Below, piece after piece: positions 34,942 through 44,345 of a stretch of DNA of 64,000 bases. The stretch comes from Comamonas sp. 26 (GTDB taxonomy: Bacteria > Pseudomonadota > Gammaproteobacteria > Burkholderiales > Burkholderiaceae_C): positions 868,001-932,000 of the forward strand of contig NZ_PEFL01000001.1 of the NCBI RefSeq assembly GCF_002754475.1. The letters run 5' to 3'. The notes beneath the pieces are model-generated. The model did not search any database and was not told the DNA's origin. It saw nothing but the letters and a program-made list of their open reading frames with translations. Every line of letters begins with the position of its first letter. Positions within the stretch are counted from its first letter, which is position 1. Made by a program: the position numbers and the translations under genes.

Positions 34942-36000
34942 TCATACCAGCTGCGCAGCTTCCAGCTCTTTCTTGAGGTAGGCGTAGAACAGCGGGGCAG
35001 CCACCAGCCCAGCGGGGCCAAAAACGGATTCAGCCACAAACATCACGGCCAGCAGCTCCCATACGCCCATATGGGTGCGAGTGCCTACTACTTTGGCGTT
35101 GATGACATATTCGGCCTTGTGAATCAGGATCAGAAAGCCCAGGCATGCTGCAGCAGCAACGGGCGAGACCGACAAGCCCACCAGCGTCAGCACGGCGTTG
35201 CACAGCAGGTTGCCGACGATGGGAATCAGTCCGGCTACAAACGTCAGGGTGATCAGGGCCGGGGTGTAGGGCAGTTGCAGCTTCCAGATCGGCAGGATGA
35301 CCAGCAGAAAGATGGAGGTAAGCAAAGTGTTGAAGGCCGCAATCCAGAACTGGGCCGCCACGATTTGCTTGAAGGCCAGCGCAAAGTGGCCTATGCGCTG
35401 CTGCAGCGCGCAGACCAGTGGGGGGCGGCGCGCGGTAATGGGGCGTACGGCGGCTAGCGCGCCAATGATCAGGCCCACATAGGCGTAGAGCAGGCCGGTG
35501 AGCCAGGCGCGGCCCGCATTGGCCAGCACGCCGGCTTTGGCGGCCAGGTAAGTGGCCAGCTTGCGCTGAATGTCTTGGGCGCCGTCAGGCAGTTGATCAG
35601 CAATGTCTGAAGGCAGCTTTTCGCGCAGCTCAAGCACCGTGGTTGCCAGGTAGTCCAGTAGTTCCTTGTACTGGGCTGGCGCTTCGGTGATGTAGGTGCG
35701 GGTGTGTGACAGGGCGCCGCTAAGCAAGGCCAGCGGCGCCAGAATCACGATGGTGGTTGCGACCACCTGGGTCCAGCGAGGGAGCTGGTTGCTGTGAAAG
35801 GCGCGAGGATTGGCCCGAGACAGCAGGCGAGACAGTGCGCGGGTAAGCATGAAGCCCACGCACACGCACAGCAGGCCGGGGAGTATCCCCTGATGCATGA
35901 CGAGCAGCAGTGCCGCTCCCATCAACAAGTAACTGGCCAATATGACCTTGGGCGAAGGACCCGGTTGCGTCGTGATGGGGGCTGGCAAATGCTGCGTCAT
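34942..36000 (-). CDS. AI-2E family (PerM/YdiK-type) transporter
   Basis: This 352-residue membrane protein has about eight hydrophobic segments. A soluble loop of about 70 residues lies between the third and fourth (TYITEAPAQYKELLDYLATT). Conserved second-half blocks include FVAGLIPIVGNLLCNAVLTL and the C-terminal FGPAGLVAAPLFYAYLKKEL. The family was named for proposed autoinducer-2 export, but substrates vary, including Na+/H+ exchange. It lies downstream of purM in the same direction, 37 bases apart. Confidence 0.88.
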   Translation of the reverse strand: MTQHLPAPITTQPGPSPKVILASYLLMGAALLLVMHQGILPGLLCVCVGFMLTRALSRLLSRANPRAFHSNQLPRWTQVVATTIVILAPLALLSGALSHTRTYITEAPAQYKELLDYLATTVLELREKLPSDIADQLPDGAQDIQRKLATYLAAKAGVLANAGRAWLTGLLYAYVGLIIGALAAVRPITARRPPLVCALQQRIGHFALAFKQIVAAQFWIAAFNTLLTSIFLLVILPIWKLQLPYTPALITLTFVAGLIPIVGNLLCNAVLTLVGLSVSPVAAAACLGFLILIHKAEYVINAKVVGTRTHMGVWELLAVMFVAESVFGPAGLVAAPLFYAYLKKELEAAQLV

Positions 36001-36037
36001 TCAAGCTCGGGGTAGAGGGGCTGTATTGAAGATGTGC

Positions 36038-37090
36038 TTAGCGTACTTCAACCGGCTTGCCTGCACCAATTTCTGCGATGGCGCCGATGGTGTAGACCTT
36101 CTCGCCCAGCTCGGCCAGAGTGGCTGCTGTAGCGGCTGCGTCTTCTGCGGCCACCACAACCACCATGCCGATACCATTGTTGAACGTGCGGTTCATTTCG
36201 ATATCGTCAATGCCAGCTGTCTTTTGCAGCCAGGCAAACAGCTCAGTCTGGGGCCAGCTACCGGCTGTCAGGTGAGCGGCAGTGCCTTCGGGCAGCACGC
36301 GGGGAATGTTTTCCAGCAGACCGCCGCCGGTGATGTGGGCCAGCGCCTTGATGGGGTGCTTGTCCAGCGCCGCCAGCACGTTCTTTACGTACAGGCGGGT
36401 GGGTTCCATGATGGCGGCCTTGAAAGACTTGCCGTCCAGAGTCTCGGGCACGGAGCCTTGGGCTTCAGCGCGCTCGATGCACTTGCGCACCAGCGAGAAA
36501 CCGTTGGAGTGCACGCCGTGCGAGGCCAGGCCCAGCACCACGTCGCCAGGCTTGACGTTCTGACCGGTCAGGATCTTGGACTTTTCGACAGCGCCAACCG
36601 CAAAACCTGCCAGGTCGTATTCGCCGTCGGGGTACATGCCGGGCATTTCAGCGGTTTCGCCGCCGATCAGTGCGCAGCCAGACAGCTCGCAGCCCTTGGC
36701 GATACCGCCAACCACGGCAGCAGCCGTATCCACATTCAGCTTGCCGCAGGCAAAGTAGTCGAGGAAGAACAGGGGCTCGGCGCCTTGCACCAACACGTCG
36801 TTCACGCTCATGGCCACCAAGTCGATGCCCACGGTGTCGTGCATATTCCACTCGAAGGCCAGCTTGAGCTTGGTGCCCACGCCGTCGGTGCCGGAGACCA
36901 GCACGGGTTCCTTGTAGCGCTTGGGCACTTCAAACAGCGCGCCGAAGCCGCCGATGCCAGCCATCACGCCATCGCGCATGGTTTTCTTGGCCAGAGGCTT
37001 GATGCGCTCAATCAGTGCGTCGCCAGCGTCGATATCAACGCCTGCGTCTTTGTAGGAAATGGGGGTAGAGGAGGATGCTGAAGAGCTCAT
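36038..37090 (-). CDS. purM: Phosphoribosylformylglycinamidine cyclo-ligase PurM
   Basis: This 350-residue enzyme forms the imidazole ring of aminoimidazole ribonucleotide, the fifth step of purine synthesis, using ATP. The N-terminal [17 protein letters not shown] and [17 protein letters not shown] segments are diagnostic, as are [14 protein letters not shown] and [17 protein letters not shown]. It is divergent from hda, an arrangement also known elsewhere in proteobacteria. The Ser-rich start ([11 protein letters not shown]) precedes the conserved domain. Confidence 0.97.
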   Translation of the reverse strand: MSSSASSSTPISYKDAGVDIDAGDALIERIKPLAKKTMRDGVMAGIGGFGALFEVPKRYKEPVLVSGTDGVGTKLKLAFEWNMHDTVGIDLVAMSVNDVLVQGAEPLFFLDYFACGKLNVDTAAAVVGGIAKGCELSGCALIGGETAEMPGMYPDGEYDLAGFAVGAVEKSKILTGQNVKPGDVVLGLASHGVHSNGFSLVRKCIERAEAQGSVPETLDGKSFKAAIMEPTRLYVKNVLAALDKHPIKALAHITGGGLLENIPRVLPEGTAAHLTAGSWPQTELFAWLQKTAGIDDIEMNRTFNNGIGMVVVVAAEDAAATAATLAELGEKVYTIGAIAEIGAGKPVEVR

Positions 37091-37441
37091 CGATGGGTCC
37101 GGTGCGGGGAGCGCCCTGCATGGGCGGGAAACCCCGGGATTCTACGGCGCTTACCTTGTTCTCGGGTGCGGGCCGACATGCGCCAAAGGGTTTTGCTGGA
37201 GCATTCATAGCCTGACTACAACAACGGCAGTAGGCAAAATCAGCCTGAACTGGCTCAGGGGCTGCCAGTGCAGACTAAAATTAGTGCTTTTGTTACCGCG
37301 CGATCGGGCCAGTGCATTTTTGCGGGGCTTGATTGGAGTGCATATCCAGGCCACCGTCTCCTTCACATTGATGCTGATAAATCTCCTGCCAGATTTCGCC
37401 GCATGGGCTGTTGAATGCCCAGGAAAGGGGGCGCTGCGCGT

Positions 37442-38149
37442 ATGCCGCAGATGAAGCAACTGGCTCTGGATATCAGCACGGCTCCCGGCCCGACCTTGTC
37501 GCGTTTTTTTGTGGGCCCCAACGCTGCCCTGATTGACCATCTGCGTCACTGGGTGGGCGATGGTCAGCTTCAAAAAACAAGAACGCCAGTACCCACTTAC
37601 CTCTGGGGTGAGGCGGGGTCAGGAAAAAGTCATTTGCTCAAGGCTGTGCGTGAAGCGCTGCGCGAGCAGGGCGCCATGGTGGGCTGGATGGATGCCTCCA
37701 CTCCATTTCCTCCAGCGTTTGATGAGCGCTGGATTGCCGTGCTCATGGATGATGTGGACATCTACACCCCTTTTCAGCAGGCGCGGGCCTTCAACTGGTT
37801 TGTGAATGCCACAAGCCCTGCGACCGGCTTGCCGCGCTGGGTGCTGGGTGCCGGACAATTGCCAGTGGCTGACCTCAAACTGCGTGAAGACCTGCGCACC
37901 CGCCTTGGCTGGGGCCATGTCTATCAGCTGCATTTGCTCGATGAACCCGCACGCCGCGCCGTGCTGCGACAGGAAGCCGATGCCCGCGGTGTGTTTCTGA
38001 GTGACGACGTGATGGATTACATGCTCAGGCGCTTCTCACGCGATCTGGGATCTTTGATGCAACTGCTGGACATGTTGGACGGCTTTGCATTGCGCAGCAA
38101 ACGCGCCATCACCATCCCGCTGCTCAAAACCATGCTGGAAACTGAGTGA
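37442..38149 (+). CDS. hda: DnaA regulatory inactivator Hda
   Basis: This 235-residue AAA+ protein, with the sliding clamp, stimulates ATP hydrolysis by DnaA and so limits replication initiation. The N-terminal QLALDIS matches the clamp-binding motif of Hda proteins. Walker A is GEAGSGKSHLL (about 51-61), and VLMDDVDIYTP provides the Walker B region. DnaA-box-binding helices are absent, as expected. Starts at 37442 (MPQMKQ) and 37451 (MKQ) are both possible; the upstream AGGAAAGGGG favours the first. Confidence 0.92.
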   Translation: MPQMKQLALDISTAPGPTLSRFFVGPNAALIDHLRHWVGDGQLQKTRTPVPTYLWGEAGSGKSHLLKAVREALREQGAMVGWMDASTPFPPAFDERWIAVLMDDVDIYTPFQQARAFNWFVNATSPATGLPRWVLGAGQLPVADLKLREDLRTRLGWGHVYQLHLLDEPARRAVLRQEADARGVFLSDDVMDYMLRRFSRDLGSLMQLLDMLDGFALRSKRAITIPLLKTMLETE

Positions 38150-38206
38150 AGCCGAGTGCCTTGCTCCCCGCTTTGGCCATGCCACAGCCCTTTTTGTTGG
38201 ATTTGC

Positions 38207-38911
38207 ATGTCGACTGCTTCTGAATTGCCGAACAAGCCAAAGCTGGCCCTTTTTGATCTGGACCACACCTTGCTGCCGCTGGATTCTGACCACGGCTGGG
38301 GCGAGTTCTCCATCGCTATTGGCTGGTGCGATCAGGAGGCCTTTGGTCGCCAGAACGATGCTTTTTTTGAAGACTATCAGGCTGGGCAGCTCAATATTCC
38401 CGACTATGTGCGCTTTGCCACGGCTGCCGTGGTCGAGCATGGCGAAGCGGAATCGACTGCCGCTCATCAGCGTTTTATGGACGAAGTGATCCGTCCAGCC
38501 ATGAAGCCTGCTGCCATTGAACTGGTGCAAAAACACCTGAATGCGGGCGATACCGTGGTCATTACCTCGGCCACCAATGAGTTTGTGACTGGCCCGATTG
38601 CCAAGGCTTTTGGCGTGCAGCACCTGCTTGCCACCGAGCTGGTGCGCGATGCCAAGGGCTGGTTTACGGGCGAAATTGCCGGCATTCCAAATATGCGCGA
38701 AGGCAAGGTTGTGCGCATGACCGAATGGCTGGCAGAGCGAAACCTGCGCTGGGAAGACGTGGAAGCGACTTTCTACAGCGACTCCATGAACGATGTGCCC
38801 CTGCTTGAAAAAGTGGATCACCCTGTGGCCACCAACCCCGATGCGCGCTTGCGTTCCCTGGCCGAGGAACGCGGCTGGCGCATCGTGGACCTATTTAGCG
38901 AAGCACCATGA
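38207..38911 (+). CDS. HAD-superfamily IB hydrolase (phosphoserine phosphatase-like)
   Basis: This 234-residue phosphatase has HAD motif I LFDLDHTLLPLDSD (about residues 14-27), motif II VVITSATNEF and motif III/IV YSDSMNDVPLL. The pattern fits the subfamily IB enzymes related to SerB and histidinol phosphatases, but the substrate is unknown. It overlaps pcnB by four bases (ATGA), and folK follows, so the three form one operon. The start at 38207 is chosen over an upstream GTG because the added residues look non-coding. Confidence 0.9.
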   Translation: MSTASELPNKPKLALFDLDHTLLPLDSDHGWGEFSIAIGWCDQEAFGRQNDAFFEDYQAGQLNIPDYVRFATAAVVEHGEAESTAAHQRFMDEVIRPAMKPAAIELVQKHLNAGDTVVITSATNEFVTGPIAKAFGVQHLLATELVRDAKGWFTGEIAGIPNMREGKVVRMTEWLAERNLRWEDVEATFYSDSMNDVPLLEKVDHPVATNPDARLRSLAEERGWRIVDLFSEAP

Positions 38912-40476
38912 TCAAGACCATTATTGACAAGCTCCTGGGCAAAGCCCCGGCGGCCCCCCGTTCGCGCAAGCCCAAGTTTGGCAAACGTGATGAAGTGCCG
39001 GTGCAAGTGCACGGCATCGACCCTAACCTGGTGGATCGCCGCGCCGTAGATGTCGTGCAGACCCTCAAACATGCAGGTTTTGAAGCCTATGTGGTGGGCG
39101 GTGCCGTGCGCGATCTGTTGCTGGGCTTGCGTCCCAAGGATTTTGACGTGGCGACCAACGCCACGCCCGAGCAGGTCAAAAACCTGTTTCGCCGAGCCTT
39201 CATCATCGGCAAGCGTTTCCGCATCGTGCACGTAGTCTATGGCCGTGGTCGTGAAAACGAGGTTATCGAAGTCTCGACCTTCCGCGCCTTTCTGGATAAC
39301 AGCGCGGCCGAGCAAGTCAGCGGCAATGAACGTACCAGCAAGAACGAGCTGGCGGGCATGAAGCATGCCGTGGACGCCAGCGGCCGCGTGCTGCGCGACA
39401 ACGTCTGGGGTCCGCAGGACCAGGACGCCACGCGCCGTGACTTCACCATCAACGCCATGTATTACGACCCCGAGACACAAATCGTGGTCGACTATCACGG
39501 CGGTATTGCAGACGCCAAGAAGAAGGTGTTGCGCATGATTGGCGACCCGGCTACGCGTTACCGCGAAGATCCGGTGCGCATCATCCGCGCGGTGCGTTTT
39601 GCCGCAAAGCTGAGCAGCAAGGACTTCAAGCTTGAAGCCAAGACCGCCAAGCCGCTGGTTGAATGCGAGCCGCTGCTGCAGGAAGTGCCGCAAAGCCGCT
39701 TGTTCGACGAAATGCTCAAGCTGCTGCAAACTGGCCACGCCATTGCATCGGTGGAGCAGCTCAAGGCGCTGGGCCTGTCGCGCGGCATCTATCCGCTGCT
39801 GGATGTGGTGATGGAGCGTGCCGACCACCCGTTTGTGCAAGCCGCGCTGATGGATACCGACCGCCGTGTCGCCGAAGGCAAGCCGGTGGCCCCCAGCTTC
39901 TTGCTGGCCTGCGTGCTGTGGCAAGACGTCAAGCAAGGCTGGGAAAAGCGACTGGGTAAGGGCTATCACCCCTTCCCCGCGCTGCAGGAGTCGATTGACG
40001 AAGTGTTTGACCAGCGCATTGGCGATGTGTCGGGCCGCGGCAAGCTGGCTGCGGACATGCGCGAAATCTGGGTCATGCAGCCCCGCTTTGACAAGCGCAC
40101 AGGTGCAACGCCTAACTCCATGGTGGCGCAGCCGCGCTTTCGCGCTGGTTTTGACTTTATGCGCTTGCGTGCCGACATTGGTGAGGTGGAAGAGAGCCTG
40201 GCCAGCTGGTGGCAGGAATTCCAGCACGCCGATGATGCCCGCCGCGCTGACTTGATTGCTCAGGCCCGCGATGAGCAGCGTGCCCGCCAGCGTACCCAGC
40301 AGCAGGCAGCGCCCAAGGTGCACCGAGTGGCGAAGAAAAAAGCCGAAGGCGAGGCCGCGAGCAGTCCGCTGGAAGAAGTCGCGAGTGAAGTCAATGAGGG
40401 CGATGCGCCTAAAAAGCGCCGCCGTCGCCGCCGCAAGCCCGCAGCAGGCAGCGCAACCACCGGTGGTGATGAATAA
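38908..40476 (+). CDS. pcnB: Poly(A) polymerase PcnB
   Basis: This 522-residue enzyme adds 3' poly(A) tails that promote RNA decay. The nucleotidyltransferase head has YVVGGAVRDLLLGLRPKDFD (about 52-71) with the catalytic DFD, and an RRDFTINAMYY block separates it from tRNA CCA-adding enzymes only in detail. The C-terminal tail is very basic (KKRRRRRRKPA), typical of the betaproteobacterial enzyme. It overlaps the HAD gene by four bases and folK by eight. Confidence 0.95.
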   Translation: MIKTIIDKLLGKAPAAPRSRKPKFGKRDEVPVQVHGIDPNLVDRRAVDVVQTLKHAGFEAYVVGGAVRDLLLGLRPKDFDVATNATPEQVKNLFRRAFIIGKRFRIVHVVYGRGRENEVIEVSTFRAFLDNSAAEQVSGNERTSKNELAGMKHAVDASGRVLRDNVWGPQDQDATRRDFTINAMYYDPETQIVVDYHGGIADAKKKVLRMIGDPATRYREDPVRIIRAVRFAAKLSSKDFKLEAKTAKPLVECEPLLQEVPQSRLFDEMLKLLQTGHAIASVEQLKALGLSRGIYPLLDVVMERADHPFVQAALMDTDRRVAEGKPVAPSFLLACVLWQDVKQGWEKRLGKGYHPFPALQESIDEVFDQRIGDVSGRGKLAADMREIWVMQPRFDKRTGATPNSMVAQPRFRAGFDFMRLRADIGEVEESLASWWQEFQHADDARRADLIAQARDEQRARQRTQQQAAPKVHRVAKKKAEGEAASSPLEEVASEVNEGDAPKKRRRRRRKPAAGSATTGGDE

Positions 40477-40984
40477 GCCTGACTCCGCTTTGGCTGCCTT
40501 GGCAGCTGATACGGTGGCCATTGGTCTGGGGGCCAATCTGGGGGATGCGCAGCAAACGCTGAGTTGGGCCGTGCAAGCCCTGGCCCAACTGGCGCAGACG
40601 CAGTTGCTGGCCGTTTCTTCGCTCTACAGCACCAAGCCCATTGATTCGTCAGGGCCGGATTATCTGAACGCTGTGGCGCTGGTGCGTACCCAGCAGGCAC
40701 CACTGGCGTTTTTGCAAGCGCTGCAAGCACTTGAGTTGCAGGCCGGACGCGAGCGTCCCTACCGCAACGCGCCACGCACGCTGGATCTGGATATCGAGCT
40801 TTGGGGCGAATGGCGCTCGGAGGATCCGGTGCTGATCGTGCCCCACCCCTGCATGTGGGAGCGCGCTTTTGTGTTGGTGCCGCTGGCTGAAATTGCACCT
40901 CAGTGTGTGAGCGCCGAGCAGCTACAGGCCGTGGCCGATCAGGGTATTGAACGCAGCCAGTCGCAAGGCTGGTGGCAAAAATAA
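40469..40984 (+). CDS. folK: 6-hydroxymethyl-7,8-dihydropterin pyrophosphokinase FolK
   Basis: This 171-residue folate-synthesis enzyme transfers pyrophosphate from ATP to the pterin. IGLGANLGDAQQTL is at the N-terminus (about 17-30), and the signature RNAPRTLDLDIELWG holds the two Mg-binding aspartates. HPCMWERAFVLVPLAEIAP follows. Its start overlaps the pcnB stop, so expression is coupled. A palindromic repeat and a terminator follow. Confidence 0.95.
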   Translation: MNKPDSALAALAADTVAIGLGANLGDAQQTLSWAVQALAQLAQTQLLAVSSLYSTKPIDSSGPDYLNAVALVRTQQAPLAFLQALQALELQAGRERPYRNAPRTLDLDIELWGEWRSEDPVLIVPHPCMWERAFVLVPLAEIAPQCVSAEQLQAVADQGIERSQSQGWWQK

Positions 40985-40994
40985 ACTACTGTTT

Positions 40995-41031
40995 TGATAG
41001 CTGCTAGCGCTTATTTATTAAGCGCTAGAGG
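40995..41031. repeat. Dispersed AGCTGCTAGCGC repeat, copy 5 (clearest palindrome)
   Basis: GATAGCTGCTAGCGCTTAT is followed by ATTAAGCGCTAGAG; the inner AGCGCTTA / TAAGCGCT arms pair. It lies between folK and its terminator. Confidence 0.7.
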
Positions 41032-41042
41032 TCTGAAACATT

Positions 41043-41077
41043 AAAACCCCGGAGCATCGCTGCTGCCGGGGCTTTTT
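41043..41077 (+). terminator. Terminator of the HAD-pcnB-folK operon
   Basis: ACCCCGG / CCGGGG stem with a 12-base loop is followed by CTTTTT, between folK and the convergent Bug gene. Confidence 0.8.
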
Positions 41078-41101
41078 GTATCAACGTATCGCTAGATTGA
41101 C

Positions 41102-42070
41102 TCAGTCAACCTTGGCGCCAGAGGCCTTGACGATGGGCTGATACTTGGCGCGCTCTGCGGCCATGAACTTGTCGAACTCGGCTGGCGTGGAGCCCACGGG
41201 TTCAGCCATGAGTGTGCTGAAGCGCGTCTTGGTCTCTGGGGCTTGCAGGGCGTCGTTGAAGGCCTTGCTCAGCTTGTCCAGTACGGGCTTGGGTGTGCCT
41301 GCGGGTGCCACCAGACCCCACCAGGTGTCAATCGCAAAACCGGGGTAGGTCTTGGACAGAGCGGGTACGCCGGGCAGCAGGGGCGAGGTGTTGAGCGATG
41401 TTACGGCCAGCGCTACCAGCTTGCCGCTCTTGATATTGGGGGCGGCGGCAGCCAGGTTGTCGATATTGAAGTCCACCTCACCCGACAGCAAGGCCAGCTG
41501 GGCAGGGTTGGCACCGCGATAAGGCACGTGCAGGGCGAAAATGCCTGCCTTTTGCTTGAGCATTTCACCGGCCAGATGGCCTGCAGAGCCATTGCCGCCG
41601 CTGCCGTAGTTCAGCTTGCCAGGGTGGCTCTTGGCGTAGCTGATGAGGTCAGCCATGTTGTGAATGTTGAGCTGGGTAGCCTTGGCGGCATTCATCACCA
41701 GCACATTGGGCACGCGCACCATCTGGGTGATGCCGGCAAAGTCCTTGCCTGCGTCGTAGGGCATCTTGGCATAGAGCCAGGGGTTGACGGCATGGGTGGC
41801 GGTTGCTGCCAGACCGATGGTCAGGCCATCAGGCAGGGCCTTGGCAATCGCGTCGGCACCGATGTTGCCGCCCGCGCCAGCCTTGTTGTCGATGACGACA
41901 ACGCCCAGCGAATCACGCACGCGCTCCGCCAGTGCGCGAGAGGTGATGTCCAGCGGACCACCGGGCGCATAAGGCACGATCAGACGAATGGTTTCTTGGG
42001 CCTGGGAGAGGGGGGAGGTCATGGCAGCAACAGCCGCCATGACCGAGAGAAGGCTGTTTCTACGGTTCAT
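41102..42070 (-). CDS. Bug/TctC-family tripartite tricarboxylate transporter binding protein
   Basis: This 322-residue periplasmic solute-binding protein has a signal peptide (MNRRNSLLSVMAAVAAMTSP, cleavage near SQA-QE). The fold's hallmark IRLIVPYAPGGPLDITSRAL and GAGGNIGADAIAKALPDG blocks are present. No TctA or TctB membrane genes are nearby, so it is one of the many orphan Bug proteins of this family. The ligand, usually a carboxylate, cannot be told. Confidence 0.9.
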   Translation of the reverse strand: MNRRNSLLSVMAAVAAMTSPLSQAQETIRLIVPYAPGGPLDITSRALAERVRDSLGVVVIDNKAGAGGNIGADAIAKALPDGLTIGLAATATHAVNPWLYAKMPYDAGKDFAGITQMVRVPNVLVMNAAKATQLNIHNMADLISYAKSHPGKLNYGSGGNGSAGHLAGEMLKQKAGIFALHVPYRGANPAQLALLSGEVDFNIDNLAAAAPNIKSGKLVALAVTSLNTSPLLPGVPALSKTYPGFAIDTWWGLVAPAGTPKPVLDKLSKAFNDALQAPETKTRFSTLMAEPVGSTPAEFDKFMAAERAKYQPIVKASGAKVD

Positions 42071-42141
42071 AGCTCACTATTGTGCAAAAAATTGCAACCC
42101 TGTCAGACAAGGTAGTTATTCAAACAGGAATTTTGCGCGTA

Positions 42142-42173
42142 AACCCCGATGAAAGATGGAAAGCATCGGGGTT
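42142..42173 (-). terminator. Hairpin downstream of the ferredoxin reductase gene
   Basis: AACCCCGATG pairs with CATCGGGGTT around 12 bases, directly after the minus-strand gene at 42191. The T run after it is short. Confidence 0.55.
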
Positions 42174-42190
42174 CGCGCTATTAAAGGTAC

Positions 42191-43237
42191 TTACTTGTCG
42201 GCTTCGGAGGTGAATGCATCCGCATAGAACTCTTCGGCAGGCAGGGCGCGTTCGCTGGTATAAGCGGCGCGGGCCGAATTCACCACGATAGGAGCGCCAC
42301 AGGCGTAGACCTGATGACCGGACAGATCGGCAAAGTCGGCCATTACAGCCTGATGCACAAAGCCGGTGCGGCCCGTCCAGGCGTCTTCAGGCAGAGCGTC
42401 CGAGATCACGGGTTCGTACTTGAACTGCGACATGGCGGCAGTGTGCTCGGCAATCCAGCTGGCGTCATACAGGTCAGCAGGGCGGCGACCACCCCAGTAC
42501 AGCGTGGTGGGGCGATTGATGCCCTTGTGGCGCATGTGCTCGATCAGTGCCTTGATGGGGGCAAAGCCGGTGCCAGAGGCAAGCAAGATGATGGGCTTGT
42601 CTGAATCCTCCCGCAGGAAGAAGCTGCCGAACGGGCCTTCCACGCGCAGAATTTCTTTTTCCTTCATGCCGCTAAAGACATGGTCGGTGAACTTACCGCC
42701 TTCCATGTGGCGAATGTGTAGTTCAAGGCCGGGCGTGGTTTCCTGCACATGAGGGGCGGTGGCCATGGAATAGGCACGGCGGGCACCGTCGCGCAAAATG
42801 AATTCGACGTACTGACCGGCGTGGTACTGGAATTTTTCGCTGGCGGGCAGTTGCAGGCGAACCTGCATCACGTCGTGCGATTTTTTCTCCAGCGCGGCCA
42901 CGCGCACGGGCATTTTCTTGATGGGGAAAGAGCTGGCATCGGTCACCTGGCGCGACTCCAGCACCACATCGCTGTGGGGCGTGGCGCAGCAGGTCAGCAC
43001 ATAGCCGCTGGCTTCTTCATCGGCGCTCAGGGCCTTGTCAGAATGCGTGCCGTGGCTTACATCGCCGCTGATCTTCTTGCATTTGCAGGAGCCGCAGGCA
43101 CCATCTTTACAGCCGTAGGGCAGGCCGACGCCGGTGCGGATCGCTGCGGCCAGAATGGTTTCAGCGCCTTGAGTGGCAAAAGAGCGTCCGCTGGGCTGGA
43201 CGGTAATTTCAAACGAAGCGTTGGCAATCTCGGTCAT
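42191..43237 (-). CDS. 2Fe-2S ferredoxin / NAD(P)H-flavin reductase (AscD/CDP-6-deoxyglucoseen reductase-like)
   Basis: This 348-residue electron-transfer protein has an N-terminal plant-type ferredoxin domain with cysteines in CKDGACGSCKCK and LTCCATP. An FAD-binding domain (about 105-200, RRAYSMATAP) and an NAD-binding domain (about 210-340, LLASGTGFAPIKALIEHM) follow. The order matches reductases of the CDP-6-deoxy-delta-3,4-glucoseen type, often annotated so in this family without proven sugar role. Encoded alone; partner oxygenase unknown. Confidence 0.9.
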   Translation of the reverse strand: MTEIANASFEITVQPSGRSFATQGAETILAAAIRTGVGLPYGCKDGACGSCKCKKISGDVSHGTHSDKALSADEEASGYVLTCCATPHSDVVLESRQVTDASSFPIKKMPVRVAALEKKSHDVMQVRLQLPASEKFQYHAGQYVEFILRDGARRAYSMATAPHVQETTPGLELHIRHMEGGKFTDHVFSGMKEKEILRVEGPFGSFFLREDSDKPIILLASGTGFAPIKALIEHMRHKGINRPTTLYWGGRRPADLYDASWIAEHTAAMSQFKYEPVISDALPEDAWTGRTGFVHQAVMADFADLSGHQVYACGAPIVVNSARAAYTSERALPAEEFYADAFTSEADK

Positions 43238-43310
43238 GGCGTTTTATAGGTATCCTTGAAGGCGTAACTGGCAGTCATTGCCCAGCGTTGCTGCATTCGC
43301 AGCAGCGTGG

Positions 43311-44282
43311 ATGACCCTCTATTCGTGTACGCAGCAGGCCCCGATTTTGCCCTCAAACCAAAGCCCATTGGGTGCGCTACCAGCGCGCTTTCGTCGTGAA
43401 CGTGTATTGATCGCTGGCTATGGCGATGTCGGCCAGCGGGCGGCCCGGCTGCTCGGCAGCAGAGTCAAGGTGCTGGCGTTGAGCCGCAATCCAGAGCGTG
43501 CCGCTCAGTTGCGGGCGCAGTGCGTCTTGCCGCTGTGGGGTGATCTGGATGACATGAGTAGCTTGCGCCGGCTGGCTGGCATCGCCACGCGGGTGCTGCA
43601 TCTGGCTCCTCCGCCTGCGCTGTCGGAGGCTGAGGAGGGCTGGTGGCTAGATGCGCGCACCACGGCACTGATGCAGGCCCTGCGCTTGCGCAGCCTGCCG
43701 CGCAGTCTGGTCTATGCATCGACCTCCGGTGTGTATGGTGACTGTCAGGGGCAATGGGTGGCTGAGACTAGGGCCGTTGCACCCACCACAGGCCGGGCGC
43801 AGCGCCGCGTGAATGCTGAGCGGGCTGTGCGCTTTGCCGGGCGCTCAGGCCTGCGGGCCAGCATCTTGCGTATTCCCGGCATCTACGCGCCTGACCGCGA
43901 AGGTGGCACGCCGCGCTCGCGCCTGCAGCGGGGCACGCCGGTGTTGCTGGCAGCCGATGATGTCTATACCAACCACATTCATGCCGATGATCTGGCCCGT
44001 GCCTGCCTGCGGGCGCTGTGGCGCGGAAAGCCGCAGCGCATCTATCACGCCAGTGACGACACGCAGCTGAAGATGGGTGATTACTTTGATCTGGCCGCCG
44101 ATCTGTACTGCATGGCCAGGCCATCGCGTATTTCGCGTGAACTGGCGCAGACCGAGCTGCCAGCCAGCTTGTTGAGCTTTATGAGCGAGTCACGGCGGCT
44201 GTCGAATCAGCGACTCAAGAAAGAGCTGGGGCTCAGGTTGCGCTACCCCACAGTGCTGCAAGGCTTGCTTGAGAACGCATAG
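43311..44282 (+). CDS. NAD-dependent epimerase/dehydratase-like protein (YeeZ type)
   Basis: This 323-residue extended short-chain dehydrogenase has the motif VLIAGYGDVGQRAARLLGS (about 33-51), with the atypical GxGxxG of the YeeZ group. YASTSGVYGDCQGQW carries the Thr-Ser and Tyr region. The catalytic YxxxK is not clearly conserved (GRAQRRVNAER), so it may be a non-classical member. The start at 43311 is the first ATG. A TTG at 43278 would add 11 residues. Confidence 0.85.
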   Translation: MTLYSCTQQAPILPSNQSPLGALPARFRRERVLIAGYGDVGQRAARLLGSRVKVLALSRNPERAAQLRAQCVLPLWGDLDDMSSLRRLAGIATRVLHLAPPPALSEAEEGWWLDARTTALMQALRLRSLPRSLVYASTSGVYGDCQGQWVAETRAVAPTTGRAQRRVNAERAVRFAGRSGLRASILRIPGIYAPDREGGTPRSRLQRGTPVLLAADDVYTNHIHADDLARACLRALWRGKPQRIYHASDDTQLKMGDYFDLAADLYCMARPSRISRELAQTELPASLLSFMSESRRLSNQRLKKELGLRLRYPTVLQGLLENA

Positions 44283-44345
44283 CGGTTCGGCAATTGGTTC
44301 GCGCAAACGCTGAGGCACCTTCAAAGTGCTGTCGCTCAGGGGGAA

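Noticed and set aside
40995..41031. CRISPR-like array from the AGCGC repeats
   Set aside because: The repeats are dispersed, palindromic and not regularly spaced; no cas genes are present.
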